From: Burkholderia sp. Bp8963
Lineage (GTDB): Bacteria; Pseudomonadota; Gammaproteobacteria; Burkholderiales; Burkholderiaceae
NCBI RefSeq assembly: GCF_003854275.1
Contig: NZ_QTQP01000010.1
Location: 62,001-126,000, forward strand
Direction of reading: 5' to 3'
DNA: 64,000 nucleotides
The notes beneath the pieces were generated by a model. That model had not been told where the DNA came from, did no database searches, and saw only the letters and a list, made by a program, of their open reading frames with translations. The position numbers were made by a program, and so were the translations under genes. Positions 1 to 8,857 of the stretch are shown piece by piece. The first letter of the stretch is position 1, and the number at the start of each line of letters is the position of its first letter.

Positions 1-305
1 GTGATGTCGAACTTCGGCGGTATCCCCATGTCGAGCTGGGTGGAGATGTGGTCGGTGATGAAGTAGCCGAATGCCAGCCCGAGCGTGTCGGCATCGCTGA
101 TGCCGGCGCCCGTGTTGGGAATGGACTGATTGATGGGCGTGCCACCGACTCCGTAGAGGAACAGCGGGTCGCTGCTGTCCTGCGGAGCAAGGTGGAACCA
201 CCCGGTGGTGACGTAAAAGCTACCTGCCGATTGCGCGTGCGCCGCACTGCTCGCCAACGTGAACGCGAGCGCAGCGGCCCCCGTAATGGCCAGTTTTCGT
301 TTCAT
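1..305 (-). CDS. OmpW-family outer membrane protein, N-terminal part (cut by window edge)
   Basis: The leftward reading frame begins at the ATG at 303-305, with a strong GGAGGAG ribosome binding site 5-11 bases upstream. It encodes a signal peptide (MKRKLAITGAAALAF..., cleavage probably after AHA around residue 23). A mature region then carries GSFYVTTGWFHLAPQDSSDP, a GAGISDADTLGL stretch and GYFITDHISTQLDMGIPPKF. This run of short beta-strand-like segments, with 'FITDHI' and 'GIPPKF', matches the start of OmpW, an eight-stranded outer membrane barrel linked to uptake of small hydrophobic compounds. Only about 101 codons are present, so the barrel cannot be checked in full. Family assignment is by motif recognition. 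Confidence 0.85.
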   Translation of the reverse strand, partial: MKRKLAITGAAALAFTLASSAAHAQSAGSFYVTTGWFHLAPQDSSDPLFLYGVGGTPINQSIPNTGAGISDADTLGLAFGYFITDHISTQLDMGIPPKFDI

Positions 306-497
306 TTTGTCTCCTCCGATCAAAGGCGTGCTCATTATGACTACGGCGTTTAAAACCAAACAAGCTCGTAAGTTAGAGTTTTCTCCCTAGGATTCGCACG
401 ACCGTACGTTTCGGCGCACCGTGGGCAAAGGGTTCTACGGAAGTGCGCACCATCGGACCTTCGGGTATCTCCTAACGCGATCAAACGGACATTCAGC

Positions 498-1211
498 ATG
501 GCACGGCTAGCACGACTCTACGTTCCCGACCAGCCGCAGCACGTGATATTGCGCGGCCTGGATCAGCAACCCGCGTTCGTCGACGACCAGGACTACGAGC
601 TCTTCATCGATTGTCTGAAGGCCGCGGCGCGCGATCACCACCTCGCGGTGCACGCATACGTGCTGCTGCCGCGCCAGGTGCAGCTTCTCGTGACGCCGAG
701 CGACGAGGCCAGCCTGCCGAAGGCGATGCAGGCAGTCGGACGTCGCTACGTCGCCCATTTCAACCGACGCTATTCGCGGCGCGGCACCCTGTGGGAAGGC
801 CGCTATCGCGCGACCGTGATCGAAGGCGAGCGCTATTTCCTGCTCGCGAGCCGCGTGGTCGAGTTGAGCCCCGTGCGCGCGCAGCTTGCCGCGACGCCGG
901 ATGCCTATCGGTGGTCGAGCTACCGGCATCACATCGGGCTCACCGTCGACAGCCTGATCACCGACCATCCGCTCTACTGGGCGCTCGGCAACACGCCGTT
1001 CGAACGCCAGCGCGCGTACAAGGAGCTGTGCGAGCAGCCGCTCGACGAGCGGCAGGCCGACCAGCTCCAGCAGGCGACGCTGAAGGGCTGGGTGCTCGGC
1101 GGCGAGAACTACCGCGAATGGGCGGCGCGTACCGCGAACCGGCGCGTGTCGCCGCTGCCGCGCGGGCGTCCTCGCAAGGTGCGTGAGAACACGCCGCCGA
1201 TCCAGCAGTAA
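498..1211 (+). CDS. REP-associated (Y1/RAYT) transposase-family protein with a degenerate HUH motif
   Basis: The 237-residue protein has the layout of single-strand Y1 transposases of the RAYT branch. It opens with MARLARLYVPDQPQHVILRG, followed by FVDDQDYELFIDCL, a hydrophobic strand where the HUH pair should sit, RRYVAHFNRRYSRRGTLWEGRY around residues 86-105, and a VVELSPVRA segment. Active family members have NHVH (His-x-His) in the HUH position. Here residues 59-62 read RQVQ, so both metal-binding histidines are replaced by glutamine. The fold is otherwise intact and the frame is open, which suggests a repurposed or DNA-binding role rather than cutting. The C-terminal tail (RGRPRKVRE) is basic. 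It lies just upstream of gltB with an inverted repeat in between. Confidence 0.8.
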   Translation: MARLARLYVPDQPQHVILRGLDQQPAFVDDQDYELFIDCLKAAARDHHLAVHAYVLLPRQVQLLVTPSDEASLPKAMQAVGRRYVAHFNRRYSRRGTLWEGRYRATVIEGERYFLLASRVVELSPVRAQLAATPDAYRWSSYRHHIGLTVDSLITDHPLYWALGNTPFERQRAYKELCEQPLDERQADQLQQATLKGWVLGGENYREWAARTANRRVSPLPRGRPRKVRENTPPIQQ

Positions 1212-1270
1212 GGGCTGGCAGGCGGAACGGGAGGCGGCGCTGCGGGCGCCGCTTCTTTTTGCACCAAAAT

Positions 1271-1328
1271 GATACGACCCCAATAAAACGGCACCAGATC
1301 GATGCATCGGTTTAATTGGGGCCGTATC
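1271..1328. repeat. 19-bp imperfect inverted repeat upstream of gltB
   Basis: The left arm at 1271-1289 (GATACGACCCCAATAAAAC) pairs with the right arm at 1310-1328, matching 17 of 19 bases. The 20-base spacer contains a perfect 10-bp palindrome, CGATGCATCG, at 1300-1309. It sits between the RAYT-like gene and the gltB promoter. It could be an operator, a REP-like element or an RNA hairpin; the sequence alone does not decide. Confidence 0.75.
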
Positions 1329-1340
1329 ACACGGTTTTTG

Positions 1341-1370
1341 TTGCTATTCCTTTGATTCGTCGCGTATATT
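1341..1370 (+). promoter_or_regulatory. Candidate sigma-70 promoter for gltBD
   Basis: A TTGCTA hexamer at 1341-1346 and TATATT at 1365-1370 are spaced by 18 bases. They lie just after the inverted repeat and about 130 bases before the gltB start. The -10 element is good and the -35 moderate. No transcript evidence is available. Confidence 0.45.
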
Positions 1371-1503
1371 CCGAATTCCGGTGGCCCGGGCGAAGCATGC
1401 CCCACCCACTGTCGGCCGCGCCGCCTCCCGCCGGGAAGCGGGAAACGGCGGCAACAAGAAAATGGTTCAACGGCCCTCGAGGCCCCTTTACGACGGTGTC
1501 CCC

Positions 1504-4500
1504 ATGAACGACCACCAGCAGCCGCTCACCGCGGTGCCCGCCGCGCAAGGTCTGTATGACCCGCAAAACGAACACGACGCCTGCGGCGTCGGCTTCGTCG
1601 CACACATCAAGGGCAAGAAGAGCCACGAGATCATCGAACAGGGTCTGAAGATCCTCGAGAATCTCGACCACCGCGGCGCGGTCGGCGCCGATCCGCTGAT
1701 GGGCGACGGCGCGGGCATCCTGATCCAGATTCCGGACGCGTTCTACCGCGAGGAAATGGCGAAGCAGGACGTCACGCTGCCGCCGGCCGGCGAGTACGGC
1801 GTGGGGATGATCTTCCTGCCGAAGGAAAACGCGTCGCGGATCGCGTGCGAGCAGGAGCTCGAGCGCACCGTGAAGGCAGAGGGCCAGGTCGTGCTGGGCT
1901 GGCGCGACGTGCCGGTCGACCACGCGATGCCGATCTCGCCGGCCGTGAAGGCGAGCGAGCCGCTGATCCGCCAGATCTTCATCGGCCGCGGCAAGGACAT
2001 CATGGTGACGGACGCGCTCGAGCGTAAGCTCTACGTGATCCGCAAGACGGCCAGCCACCGCATCCAGGCGCTGAAGCTGAAGCACGGCAAGGAATACTTC
2101 GTGCCGTCGATGTCGGCGCGCACGATCGTCTACAAGGGCCTGCTGCTCGCGGGCCAGGTCGGCGTCTACTACCGCGACCTGCAGGACGCGCGCACCGTGT
2201 CGGCGCTCGCGCTCGTGCACCAGCGCTTCTCGACCAACACGTTCCCGGCATGGGAACTGGCTCACCCGTACCGGATGATCGCGCACAACGGCGAGATCAA
2301 CACCGTGAAGGGCAACGTCAACTGGCTGAACGCGCGTACCGGCGCGATCGCGTCGCACGTGCTCGGCGACGACCTGCCGAAGCTCTGGCCGCTGATCTAC
2401 CCGGGCCAGTCGGATACCGCATCGTTCGACAACTGTCTCGAGCTGCTCGTGATGGCGGGCTACCCGCTCGTGCACGCGGTGATGATGATGATCCCGGAAG
2501 CGTGGGAACAGCACACGCTGATGGACGAGAACCGCCGCGCGTTCTACGAATACCACGCCGCGATGATGGAGCCGTGGGACGGCCCCGCCGCGATCGCGTT
2601 CACCGACGGCCGCCAGATCGGCGCGACGCTCGACCGCAACGGCCTGCGCCCGGCGCGCTACATCGTGACCGACGACGATCTCGTGATCATGGCGTCGGAA
2701 GCCGGCACGCTGCCGATCCCCGAGTCGAAGATCGTCAAGAAGTGGCGCCTGCAGCCGGGCAAGATGTTCCTGATCGACATGGAACACGGCCGCATCATCG
2801 ACGACAAGGAGCTCAAGGACAACCTCGCGAACGCGAAGCCGTACAAGAGCTGGATCGACGCCGTGCGCATCAAGCTCGACGAGATCGAGCCGAAGGCCGA
2901 GGAAGTTGCCGCAGGCCGCGTCGAGGGCGCCGCGCTGCTCGACCGCCAGCAGGCGTTCGGCTATACGCAGGAAGACCTGAAGTTCCTGATGGCGCCGATG
3001 GCGCAGCAGGGCGAGGAGGCGGTCGGCTCGATGGGCAACGACTCGCCGCTCGCGGTGATGTCGAACAAGAACAAGACGCTCTATCACTACTTCAAGCAGC
3101 TGTTCGCGCAGGTCACGAACCCGCCGATCGACCCGATCCGCGAGAACATGGTGATGTCGCTCGTGTCGTTCATCGGCCCGAAGCCGAACCTGCTCGACAC
3201 GAACAACATCAACCCGCCGATGCGGCTCGAAGTGTCGCAGCCGGTGCTCGACTTCAAGGACATCGCGAAGATCCGCGCGATCGACCAGTACACGGGCGGC
3301 AAGTTCAGCTCGTACGAACTGAGCATCTGCTACCCGGTCGCGTGGGGCAAGGAAGGCATCGAGGCGCGCCTTGCGTCGCTGTGCGCGGAAGCCGTCGACG
3401 CGGTGAAGTCCGGCTACAACATCCTGATCGTGTCGGACCGCAAGACCGATGCCGAGCACGTCGCGATCCCCGCGCTGCTCGCGACCTCGGCGATCCACAC
3501 GCACCTCGTCCAGCAGGGGCTGCGCACGAGCACGGGCCTCGTCGTCGAGACGGGCTCCGCGCGTGAGACGCACCACTTCGCGCTGCTCGCGGGCTACGGC
3601 GCGGAAGCCGTGCACCCGTACCTCGCGATGGAAACGCTCGCGAAGATGGCCGACGGCCTGACGGGCGACCTGTCGCCGGAGAAGGCCGTCTACAATTTCA
3701 CGAAGGCGGTCGGCAAGGGCCTGCAGAAGGTGATGTCGAAGATGGGCATCTCGACGTACATGTCGTACACGGGCGCGCAGATCTTCGAAGCGCTTGGCCT
3801 CGCGACCGACCTCGTCGAGAAGTACTTCAAGGGCACGGCATCGAAGGTCGGCGGCATCGGCCTGTTCGAAGTCGCGGAAGAGGCGATCCGCCTGCACCGC
3901 GACGCGTTCGGCGACAACCCGGTGCTGCGCGACATGCTCGACGCGGGCGGCGAGTACGCGTACCGCGTGCGCGGCGAGGACCACATGTGGACGCCGGATT
4001 CGATCGCGAAGCTGCAGCACGCGACGCGCAGCAACTCGTACCAGACGTACAAGGAATACGCACACCTGATCAACGATCAGACGAAGCGCCACATGACGTT
4101 CCGCGGGCTGTTCGAATTCAAGGTGTCGCCGGCGAAGGCGATTCCGATCGACGAAGTCGAATCGGCGAAGGAGATCGTCAAGCGCTTCGCGACGGGCGCA
4201 ATGTCGCTCGGCTCGATCAGCACCGAGGCGCACGCGACGCTCGCGATCGCGATGAACCGGATCGGCGGCAAGTCGAACACCGGCGAAGGCGGCGAGGACG
4301 ACAAGCGCTATCGCAACGAGCTGCGCGGCATTCCGATCAAGTCGGGCGAGTCGCTGAAGTCGGTGATCGGCGACGAGATCGTCAGCGACATCCCGCTGAA
4401 GGATGGCGATTCGCTGCGCTCGAAGATCAAGCAGGTCGCGTCGGGCCGCTTCGGCGTGACGGCCGAGTATCTCGCGTCGGCCGACCAGATCCAGATCAAG

Positions 4501-6207
4501 ATGGCGCAGGGCGCGAAGCCGGGCGAAGGCGGCCAGCTGCCGGGCCACAAGGTGTCCGATTACATCGGCAAGCTGCGCTACTCGGTGCCGGGCGTCGGCC
4601 TGATCTCGCCGCCGCCGCACCACGACATCTACTCGATCGAGGATCTCGCGCAACTGATCCACGACCTGAAGAACGTGAACCCGAGCTCGAGCATCTCGGT
4701 GAAGCTCGTGTCGGAAGTGGGCGTCGGCACGGTCGCGGCAGGCGTCGCGAAGGCGAAGGCCGATCACGTCGTGATCGCCGGCCATGACGGCGGCACCGGC
4801 GCGTCGCCGCTGTCGTCGGTCAAGCACGCAGGCACGCCGTGGGAACTCGGCCTTGCCGAAACGCAGCAGACGCTGGTGCTGAACCGCCTGCGCGGCCGCA
4901 TCCGCGTGCAGGCCGACGGCCAGATGAAGACGGGCCGCGACGTCGTGATCGGCGCGCTGCTCGGCGCGGACGAATTCGGCTTCGCGACGGCGCCGCTCGT
5001 CGTCGAAGGCTGCATCATGATGCGCAAGTGCCACCTGAACACGTGCCCGGTCGGCGTCGCGACGCAGGACCCCGTGCTGCGCGCGAAGTTCTCGGGCCAG
5101 CCGGAACACGTCGTCAACTACTTCTTCTTCGTTGCCGAGGAAGTGCGCGAGATCATGGCGCAGCTCGGCATCGCGAAGTTCGACGACCTGGTCGGCCGCG
5201 CCGACCTGCTCGACACGCGCAAGGGCGTCGAGCACTGGAAGGCGAAGGGTCTCGACTTCTCGCGCGTGTTCTACCAGCCGGAAGACTGCGAGGAAGTCGC
5301 ACCGCGTCACGTCGACGTGCAGGATCACGGCCTCGAGCGCGCGCTCGACCATGTGCTGATCGAGAAGGCGAAGGCCGCGATCGAGAACGGCGAACATGTG
5401 TCGTTCATCCAGCCGGTGCGCAACGTGAACCGCACGGTCGGCGCGATGCTGTCGGGCGTGATCGCGAAGAAGCATGGCCACGACGGTCTCGACGACGATG
5501 CGGTGCACATCCAGCTGAAGGGCACGGCCGGCCAGAGCTTCGGCGCGTTCCTCGCGAAGGGCGTGACGCTCGACCTCGTCGGCGACGGCAACGACTACGT
5601 CGGCAAGGGCCTGTCGGGCGGCCGGATCATCATCCGTCCGACCAACGACTTCCGCGGCAAGTCCGAGGAAAACATCATCTGCGGCAACACGGTGATGTAC
5701 GGCGCGATCGAGGGCGAGGCCTTCTTCCGTGGCGTCGCGGGCGAACGCTTCTGCGTGCGCAACTCGGGCGCGACGGCGGTCGTCGAAGGCACCGGCGACC
5801 ACGGCTGCGAATACATGACGGGCGGCACGGTCGTCGTGCTCGGCGAGACGGGCCGCAACTTCGCGGCCGGCATGTCGGGCGGCGTCGCGTACATGTACGA
5901 CCCGGAAGGCACGTTCGCGGCGAAGTGCAACAAGTCGATGGTCGCGCTCGAGCCGGTGCTGCAGCAGGCCGAACAGGAGCGCACGGTCGACCGCGCGCTC
6001 TGGCACGCAGGCACGACGGACGAAGCGCTGCTCAAGGGGCTCGTCGAGCGTCACTTCCAGTTCACCGGTTCGCCGCGCGCGAAATCGCTGCTGGAAAACT
6101 GGGACGCGGCGCGGCGCCAGTTCGTGAAGGTGTTCCCGCACGAATACAAGCGCGCGCTGGGCGAGATCGGTGCGAAGAAGGCGGCGAAGGAAGAACTGGC
6201 CGCCTGA
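1504..6207 (+). CDS. gltB: Glutamate synthase (NADPH) large subunit
   Basis: This subunit transfers the amide nitrogen of glutamine to 2-oxoglutarate, giving two glutamates. The 1567-residue chain is the normal length. The N-terminal class II amidotransferase begins after a short propeptide at Cys27 (HDACGVGF). The central and FMN-binding synthase domains follow, with GTGASPLSS and a [3Fe-4S] cluster site at Cys1170, Cys1176 and Cys1181 ([12 protein letters not shown]). The C-terminal glutamate synthase alpha domain contains repeated glycine-rich turns such as [10 protein letters not shown]. The ATG at 1504 was chosen because it puts the catalytic Cys after about 26 residues. The frame is open upstream to a GTG at 1381, but that stretch does not look coding. 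gltD follows 88 bases later and encodes the partner subunit. Confidence 0.97.
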   Translation: MNDHQQPLTAVPAAQGLYDPQNEHDACGVGFVAHIKGKKSHEIIEQGLKILENLDHRGAVGADPLMGDGAGILIQIPDAFYREEMAKQDVTLPPAGEYGVGMIFLPKENASRIACEQELERTVKAEGQVVLGWRDVPVDHAMPISPAVKASEPLIRQIFIGRGKDIMVTDALERKLYVIRKTASHRIQALKLKHGKEYFVPSMSARTIVYKGLLLAGQVGVYYRDLQDARTVSALALVHQRFSTNTFPAWELAHPYRMIAHNGEINTVKGNVNWLNARTGAIASHVLGDDLPKLWPLIYPGQSDTASFDNCLELLVMAGYPLVHAVMMMIPEAWEQHTLMDENRRAFYEYHAAMMEPWDGPAAIAFTDGRQIGATLDRNGLRPARYIVTDDDLVIMASEAGTLPIPESKIVKKWRLQPGKMFLIDMEHGRIIDDKELKDNLANAKPYKSWIDAVRIKLDEIEPKAEEVAAGRVEGAALLDRQQAFGYTQEDLKFLMAPMAQQGEEAVGSMGNDSPLAVMSNKNKTLYHYFKQLFAQVTNPPIDPIRENMVMSLVSFIGPKPNLLDTNNINPPMRLEVSQPVLDFKDIAKIRAIDQYTGGKFSSYELSICYPVAWGKEGIEARLASLCAEAVDAVKSGYNILIVSDRKTDAEHVAIPALLATSAIHTHLVQQGLRTSTGLVVETGSARETHHFALLAGYGAEAVHPYLAMETLAKMADGLTGDLSPEKAVYNFTKAVGKGLQKVMSKMGISTYMSYTGAQIFEALGLATDLVEKYFKGTASKVGGIGLFEVAEEAIRLHRDAFGDNPVLRDMLDAGGEYAYRVRGEDHMWTPDSIAKLQHATRSNSYQTYKEYAHLINDQTKRHMTFRGLFEFKVSPAKAIPIDEVESAKEIVKRFATGAMSLGSISTEAHATLAIAMNRIGGKSNTGEGGEDDKRYRNELRGIPIKSGESLKSVIGDEIVSDIPLKDGDSLRSKIKQVASGRFGVTAEYLASADQIQIKMAQGAKPGEGGQLPGHKVSDYIGKLRYSVPGVGLISPPPHHDIYSIEDLAQLIHDLKNVNPSSSISVKLVSEVGVGTVAAGVAKAKADHVVIAGHDGGTGASPLSSVKHAGTPWELGLAETQQTLVLNRLRGRIRVQADGQMKTGRDVVIGALLGADEFGFATAPLVVEGCIMMRKCHLNTCPVGVATQDPVLRAKFSGQPEHVVNYFFFVAEEVREIMAQLGIAKFDDLVGRADLLDTRKGVEHWKAKGLDFSRVFYQPEDCEEVAPRHVDVQDHGLERALDHVLIEKAKAAIENGEHVSFIQPVRNVNRTVGAMLSGVIAKKHGHDGLDDDAVHIQLKGTAGQSFGAFLAKGVTLDLVGDGNDYVGKGLSGGRIIIRPTNDFRGKSEENIICGNTVMYGAIEGEAFFRGVAGERFCVRNSGATAVVEGTGDHGCEYMTGGTVVVLGETGRNFAAGMSGGVAYMYDPEGTFAAKCNKSMVALEPVLQQAEQERTVDRALWHAGTTDEALLKGLVERHFQFTGSPRAKSLLENWDAARRQFVKVFPHEYKRALGEIGAKKAAKEELAA

Positions 6208-6227
6208 GCGACGAACGACATAGCAGA

Positions 6228-6260
6228 GGCCGCGCGCGCGTGACTGTCGCGCGCGCGGCT
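6228..6260. other. Strong GC hairpin between gltB and gltD
   Basis: A 12-13 bp stem of alternating C and G (6228-6240 with 6248-6260) closes a 7-base loop. No T-run follows, so it is unlikely to terminate transcription. It may protect the upstream message or set the ratio of the two subunits. Confidence 0.7.
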
Positions 6261-6295
6261 CCCCCACCCGATACACGGAATCAGAAGAGCACCTT

Positions 6296-7762
6296 ATGGG
6301 CAAGGCAACCGGTTTTCTGGAGTTCGAACGCCGCCACGAGGCGTACGAAGCACCGCTCACGCGCGTGAAGCACTACAAGGAATTCGTCGCGGCGCTGTCC
6401 GACGCGGATGCGAAGGTGCAGGGCGCGCGCTGCATGGACTGCGGCATCCCGTTCTGCAACAACGGCTGTCCGGTCAACAACATCATCCCGGACTTCAACG
6501 ACCTGGTGTATCGCCAGGACTGGCGTCAGGCGATCGAGGTCCTGCACTCGACCAACAACTTCCCGGAATTCACGGGCCGCATCTGCCCGGCGCCGTGCGA
6601 AGCCGCGTGCACGCTCGGGATCAACGACGATCCGGTCGGCATCAAGTCGATCGAGCACGCGATCATCGACAAGGCGTGGGCGGAAGGCTGGGTGGCACCG
6701 CAGCCGGCTGCGCACAAGACGGGCAAGAAGGTCGCAGTGGTCGGCTCGGGGCCTGCGGGCCTCGCCGCCGCGCAGCAGCTCGCGCGCGCGGGCCACGACG
6801 TGACAGTGTTCGAGAAGAGCGATCGGGTCGGCGGCCTGCTGCGTTACGGGATCCCCGACTTCAAGCTCGAGAAGTGGCTGATCGACCGCCGCATGCGCCA
6901 GATGGAAGCGGAAGGCGTGACGTTCCGCACCAGCGTGTTCATCGGCAAGGATGCGCTGCCCGACTCGATCGGCAACATGGCGAAGGAGACCATCTCGCCG
7001 GCGACGCTGAAGGAAGAGTTCGACGCGGTCGTGATCGCGGGCGGCTCGGAAACGCCGCGCGACCTGCCGGTGCCGGGCCGCGAGCTGGCCGGTATCCATT
7101 ACGCGATGGACTTCCTGCCGCAGCAGAACCGCGTGAACGCCGGCGACAAGCTGGCCGACCAGCTGCTCGCGAAGGGCAAGCACGTCGTCGTGATCGGCGG
7201 CGGCGATACGGGTTCGGACTGCGTCGGCACGTCGAACCGTCACGGCGCGAAGGGCGTCACGCAGTTCGAGCTGCTGCCGCAGCCGCCGGAAGAGGAAAAC
7301 AAGCCGCTCGTGTGGCCGTACTGGCCGATCAAGCTGCGCACGTCGTCGTCGCACGAGGAAGGTTGCGAGCGCGACTGGGCGGTCGCGACGAAGCGTTTCG
7401 AAGGCAAGAACGGCAAGGTCGAGAAGCTGATCGCGGCGCGCGTCGAGTGGAAGGACGGCAAGATGCAGGAAGTGCCGGGCTCGGAGTTCGAGATGAAGGC
7501 CGATCTGGTGCTGCTCGCAATGGGCTTCACGCAGCCGGCTTCTCCGGTGCTCGAGGCATTCGGCGTCGACAAGGACGCGCGCGGCAACGCGCGTGCGGCG
7601 ACCGAAGGCGATCGCGCGTACTACACGTCGGTCGACAAGGTGTTCGCGGCGGGCGACATGCGCCGCGGCCAGTCGCTCGTCGTGTGGGCGATCCGCGAAG
7701 GCCGGCAGTGCGCGCGCTCGGTCGATGCGTACCTGATGGGGCATTCGGAACTGCCGCGGTAA
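6296..7762 (+). CDS. gltD: Glutamate synthase (NADPH) small subunit
   Basis: This subunit takes electrons from NADPH through FAD and iron-sulfur clusters and passes them to GltB. The 488-residue product starts at the ATG at 6296. It carries the N-terminal cysteine cluster [14 protein letters not shown] (Cys46, 49, 54, 58) and a second cluster around [12 protein letters not shown]. The FAD-binding Rossmann motif [11 protein letters not shown] begins at residue 150, and an NADPH-binding GGGDTGSDC motif lies near residue 302. The C-terminal [17 protein letters not shown] segment is the usual FAD contact. Length and motif order are normal. It is co-transcribed with gltB and ends 28 bases before a terminator. 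Confidence 0.97.
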   Translation: MGKATGFLEFERRHEAYEAPLTRVKHYKEFVAALSDADAKVQGARCMDCGIPFCNNGCPVNNIIPDFNDLVYRQDWRQAIEVLHSTNNFPEFTGRICPAPCEAACTLGINDDPVGIKSIEHAIIDKAWAEGWVAPQPAAHKTGKKVAVVGSGPAGLAAAQQLARAGHDVTVFEKSDRVGGLLRYGIPDFKLEKWLIDRRMRQMEAEGVTFRTSVFIGKDALPDSIGNMAKETISPATLKEEFDAVVIAGGSETPRDLPVPGRELAGIHYAMDFLPQQNRVNAGDKLADQLLAKGKHVVVIGGGDTGSDCVGTSNRHGAKGVTQFELLPQPPEEENKPLVWPYWPIKLRTSSSHEEGCERDWAVATKRFEGKNGKVEKLIAARVEWKDGKMQEVPGSEFEMKADLVLLAMGFTQPASPVLEAFGVDKDARGNARAATEGDRAYYTSVDKVFAAGDMRRGQSLVVWAIREGRQCARSVDAYLMGHSELPR

Positions 7763-7790
7763 GCGCAGTCCGTTAGCCGTCGAACCAGGC

Positions 7791-7820
7791 CGGGCGTCCG
7801 AGAGGGCGCCCGGTTTTTTT
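7791..7820 (+). terminator. Intrinsic terminator after gltD
   Basis: CGGGCGTCC pairs with GGGCGCCCG across a GAGA loop and is followed directly by seven T residues. It ends the gltBD transcript. Confidence 0.9.
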
Positions 7821-7849
7821 ATGGCTGCCGCCGGGACGACGGCCAAACG

Positions 7850-7877
7850 TCAGGCGTCGGCATATGCCGACGCCTGA
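7850..7877. repeat. 28-bp perfect palindrome
   Basis: TCAGGCGTCGGCAT followed by its exact complement gives a 28-bp perfect palindrome centred on CATATG. It abuts the stop codon of the leftward gene at 7878. It could act as a terminator stem for that gene, although no T-run follows on either strand, or as a protein-binding site. Confidence 0.85.
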
Positions 7878-8276
7878 TTACTTCTCCTGCCGACGGGCGG
7901 AATCATTTGGACGGCTCGGCTGAGTCAGGGGAAGCTGTTGGATTTTTCCGAAGCCGGTGATGCGACCCTTGCAATCGATCGTTGCGCCATATGTTCCTTC
8001 GCGCGCGCTCAGATTGAATCCCCACCAGCCAAGTGCGTCTGCGTGATATCGAGGATTGTTCTCAAACCGGACGTTCGTCAAGCGATATCCCCTCTCTTTG
8101 GCGAACACGAGAATCCTCGCCTCGAGTTCTGCGGCGGGTGCGTCGGGGCAACTGCCTTCGTCTTTCTCGTACCTTGCCCCCACGACGATGACAAGCAGCA
8201 GCAAAACAAGCACGATGGGCGTCGCGATAAGCCAGAGTGTCAACCGAATCATGCGCCGCATGAAAGTCGAAGTCAT
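7878..8276 (-). CDS. Small membrane-anchored protein of unknown function
   Basis: This 132-residue protein is not recognised. One hydrophobic segment (about residues 11-33, LTLWLIATPIVLVLLLLVIVV) is followed by a soluble domain. That domain carries EGSCPDAPAAELEARILVFA, RYHADALGWWGFNLSAREGTY and ATIDCKGRITGFG. Two cysteines (SCPD and IDCKG) may form a disulfide in the periplasm. The start at 8276 places the membrane segment at the N-terminus; an ATG at 8306 is also open. A decayed copy of the same domain lies immediately upstream (8374-8595). The last residues are charged. Confidence 0.65.
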   Translation of the reverse strand: MTSTFMRRMIRLTLWLIATPIVLVLLLLVIVVGARYEKDEGSCPDAPAAELEARILVFAKERGYRLTNVRFENNPRYHADALGWWGFNLSAREGTYGATIDCKGRITGFGKIQQLPLTQPSRPNDSARRQEK

Positions 8277-8339
8277 GATTGAGCAAGCTCCATGTCTGCT
8301 GACCATGTCGAAACGGATATCCGGGCCTGGTGGCGAAGT

Positions 8340-8691
8340 CCTGCGCTATTCGCGGCCCGGCCGCATTGCTCCGCCTTGTCCCGAAACCGGTGATACGACC
8401 GTCGCAATCGATCGTTGCGACGTAGCTTGCTTCGCGCGACCTCAGGTCGAATTCCCACCTGTCGAGCGTGTCGGCATGGTAGCGGCTCGTGCCGACGAAT
8501 TCGACCTCGTCGGTGAGGATGCCGTGCTCCTTCGCAAACGCGAGAATCTTTGCTTCGAATGCCGCGACCGATGCGTTGGGGCAAATGCCTTCGTCCCTCT
8601 TCTGCGAGATCGCGGTTCCTGCTGAATTCACCAATGTACGATCGAGTGGCGCCCACCACGCTTTCGCGCGCCGGGCAATGAGCGCCGGCAC
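8340..8691 (-). pseudogene. Decayed tandem paralogue of the neighbouring small membrane protein
   Basis: The leftward frame carries a domain (about 8374-8595) clearly related to the gene at 7878-8276: EGICPNASVAAFEAKILAFA, RYHADTLDRWEFDLRSREASY and ATIDCDGRITGFG. The membrane segment found in the other copy is missing from its N-terminus. On the other side the frame runs past the domain without its own stop into the neighbouring gene in a different frame. Both ends therefore look frame-damaged, as expected for a tandem duplicate losing function. An intact but truncated gene cannot be excluded. Confidence 0.55.
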
Positions 8692-8857
8692 TCCGCATTT
8701 TCGCGAAGCGTCGTCTAATCTGATCTCATCCGTCGCCGATTTTCCGTCATCCCGTTTTCTTTCGTTTTGTAATAATCATTTCGAATTGTCATATCATGTC
8801 GCCCCTCGGGCCGCGGAGTGCGGCCGACATGACTGACCCCATTTAAAAGGACACTGG

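Noticed and set aside
1381-1503. Upstream extension of gltB from the GTG at 1381
   Set aside because: The added 41 residues are not family-like, and the catalytic Cys would then be near residue 68. The ATG at 1504 places it correctly.
1327-6360. Leftward open frame of over 1600 codons opposite gltB
   Set aside because: It is an antisense shadow caused by high GC third positions in gltB. Its translation is Arg/Ala/Val/His-rich and shows no domains.
6281-7846. Long leftward frame opposite gltD
   Set aside because: Same shadow effect; composition is abnormal and there is no ribosome binding site.
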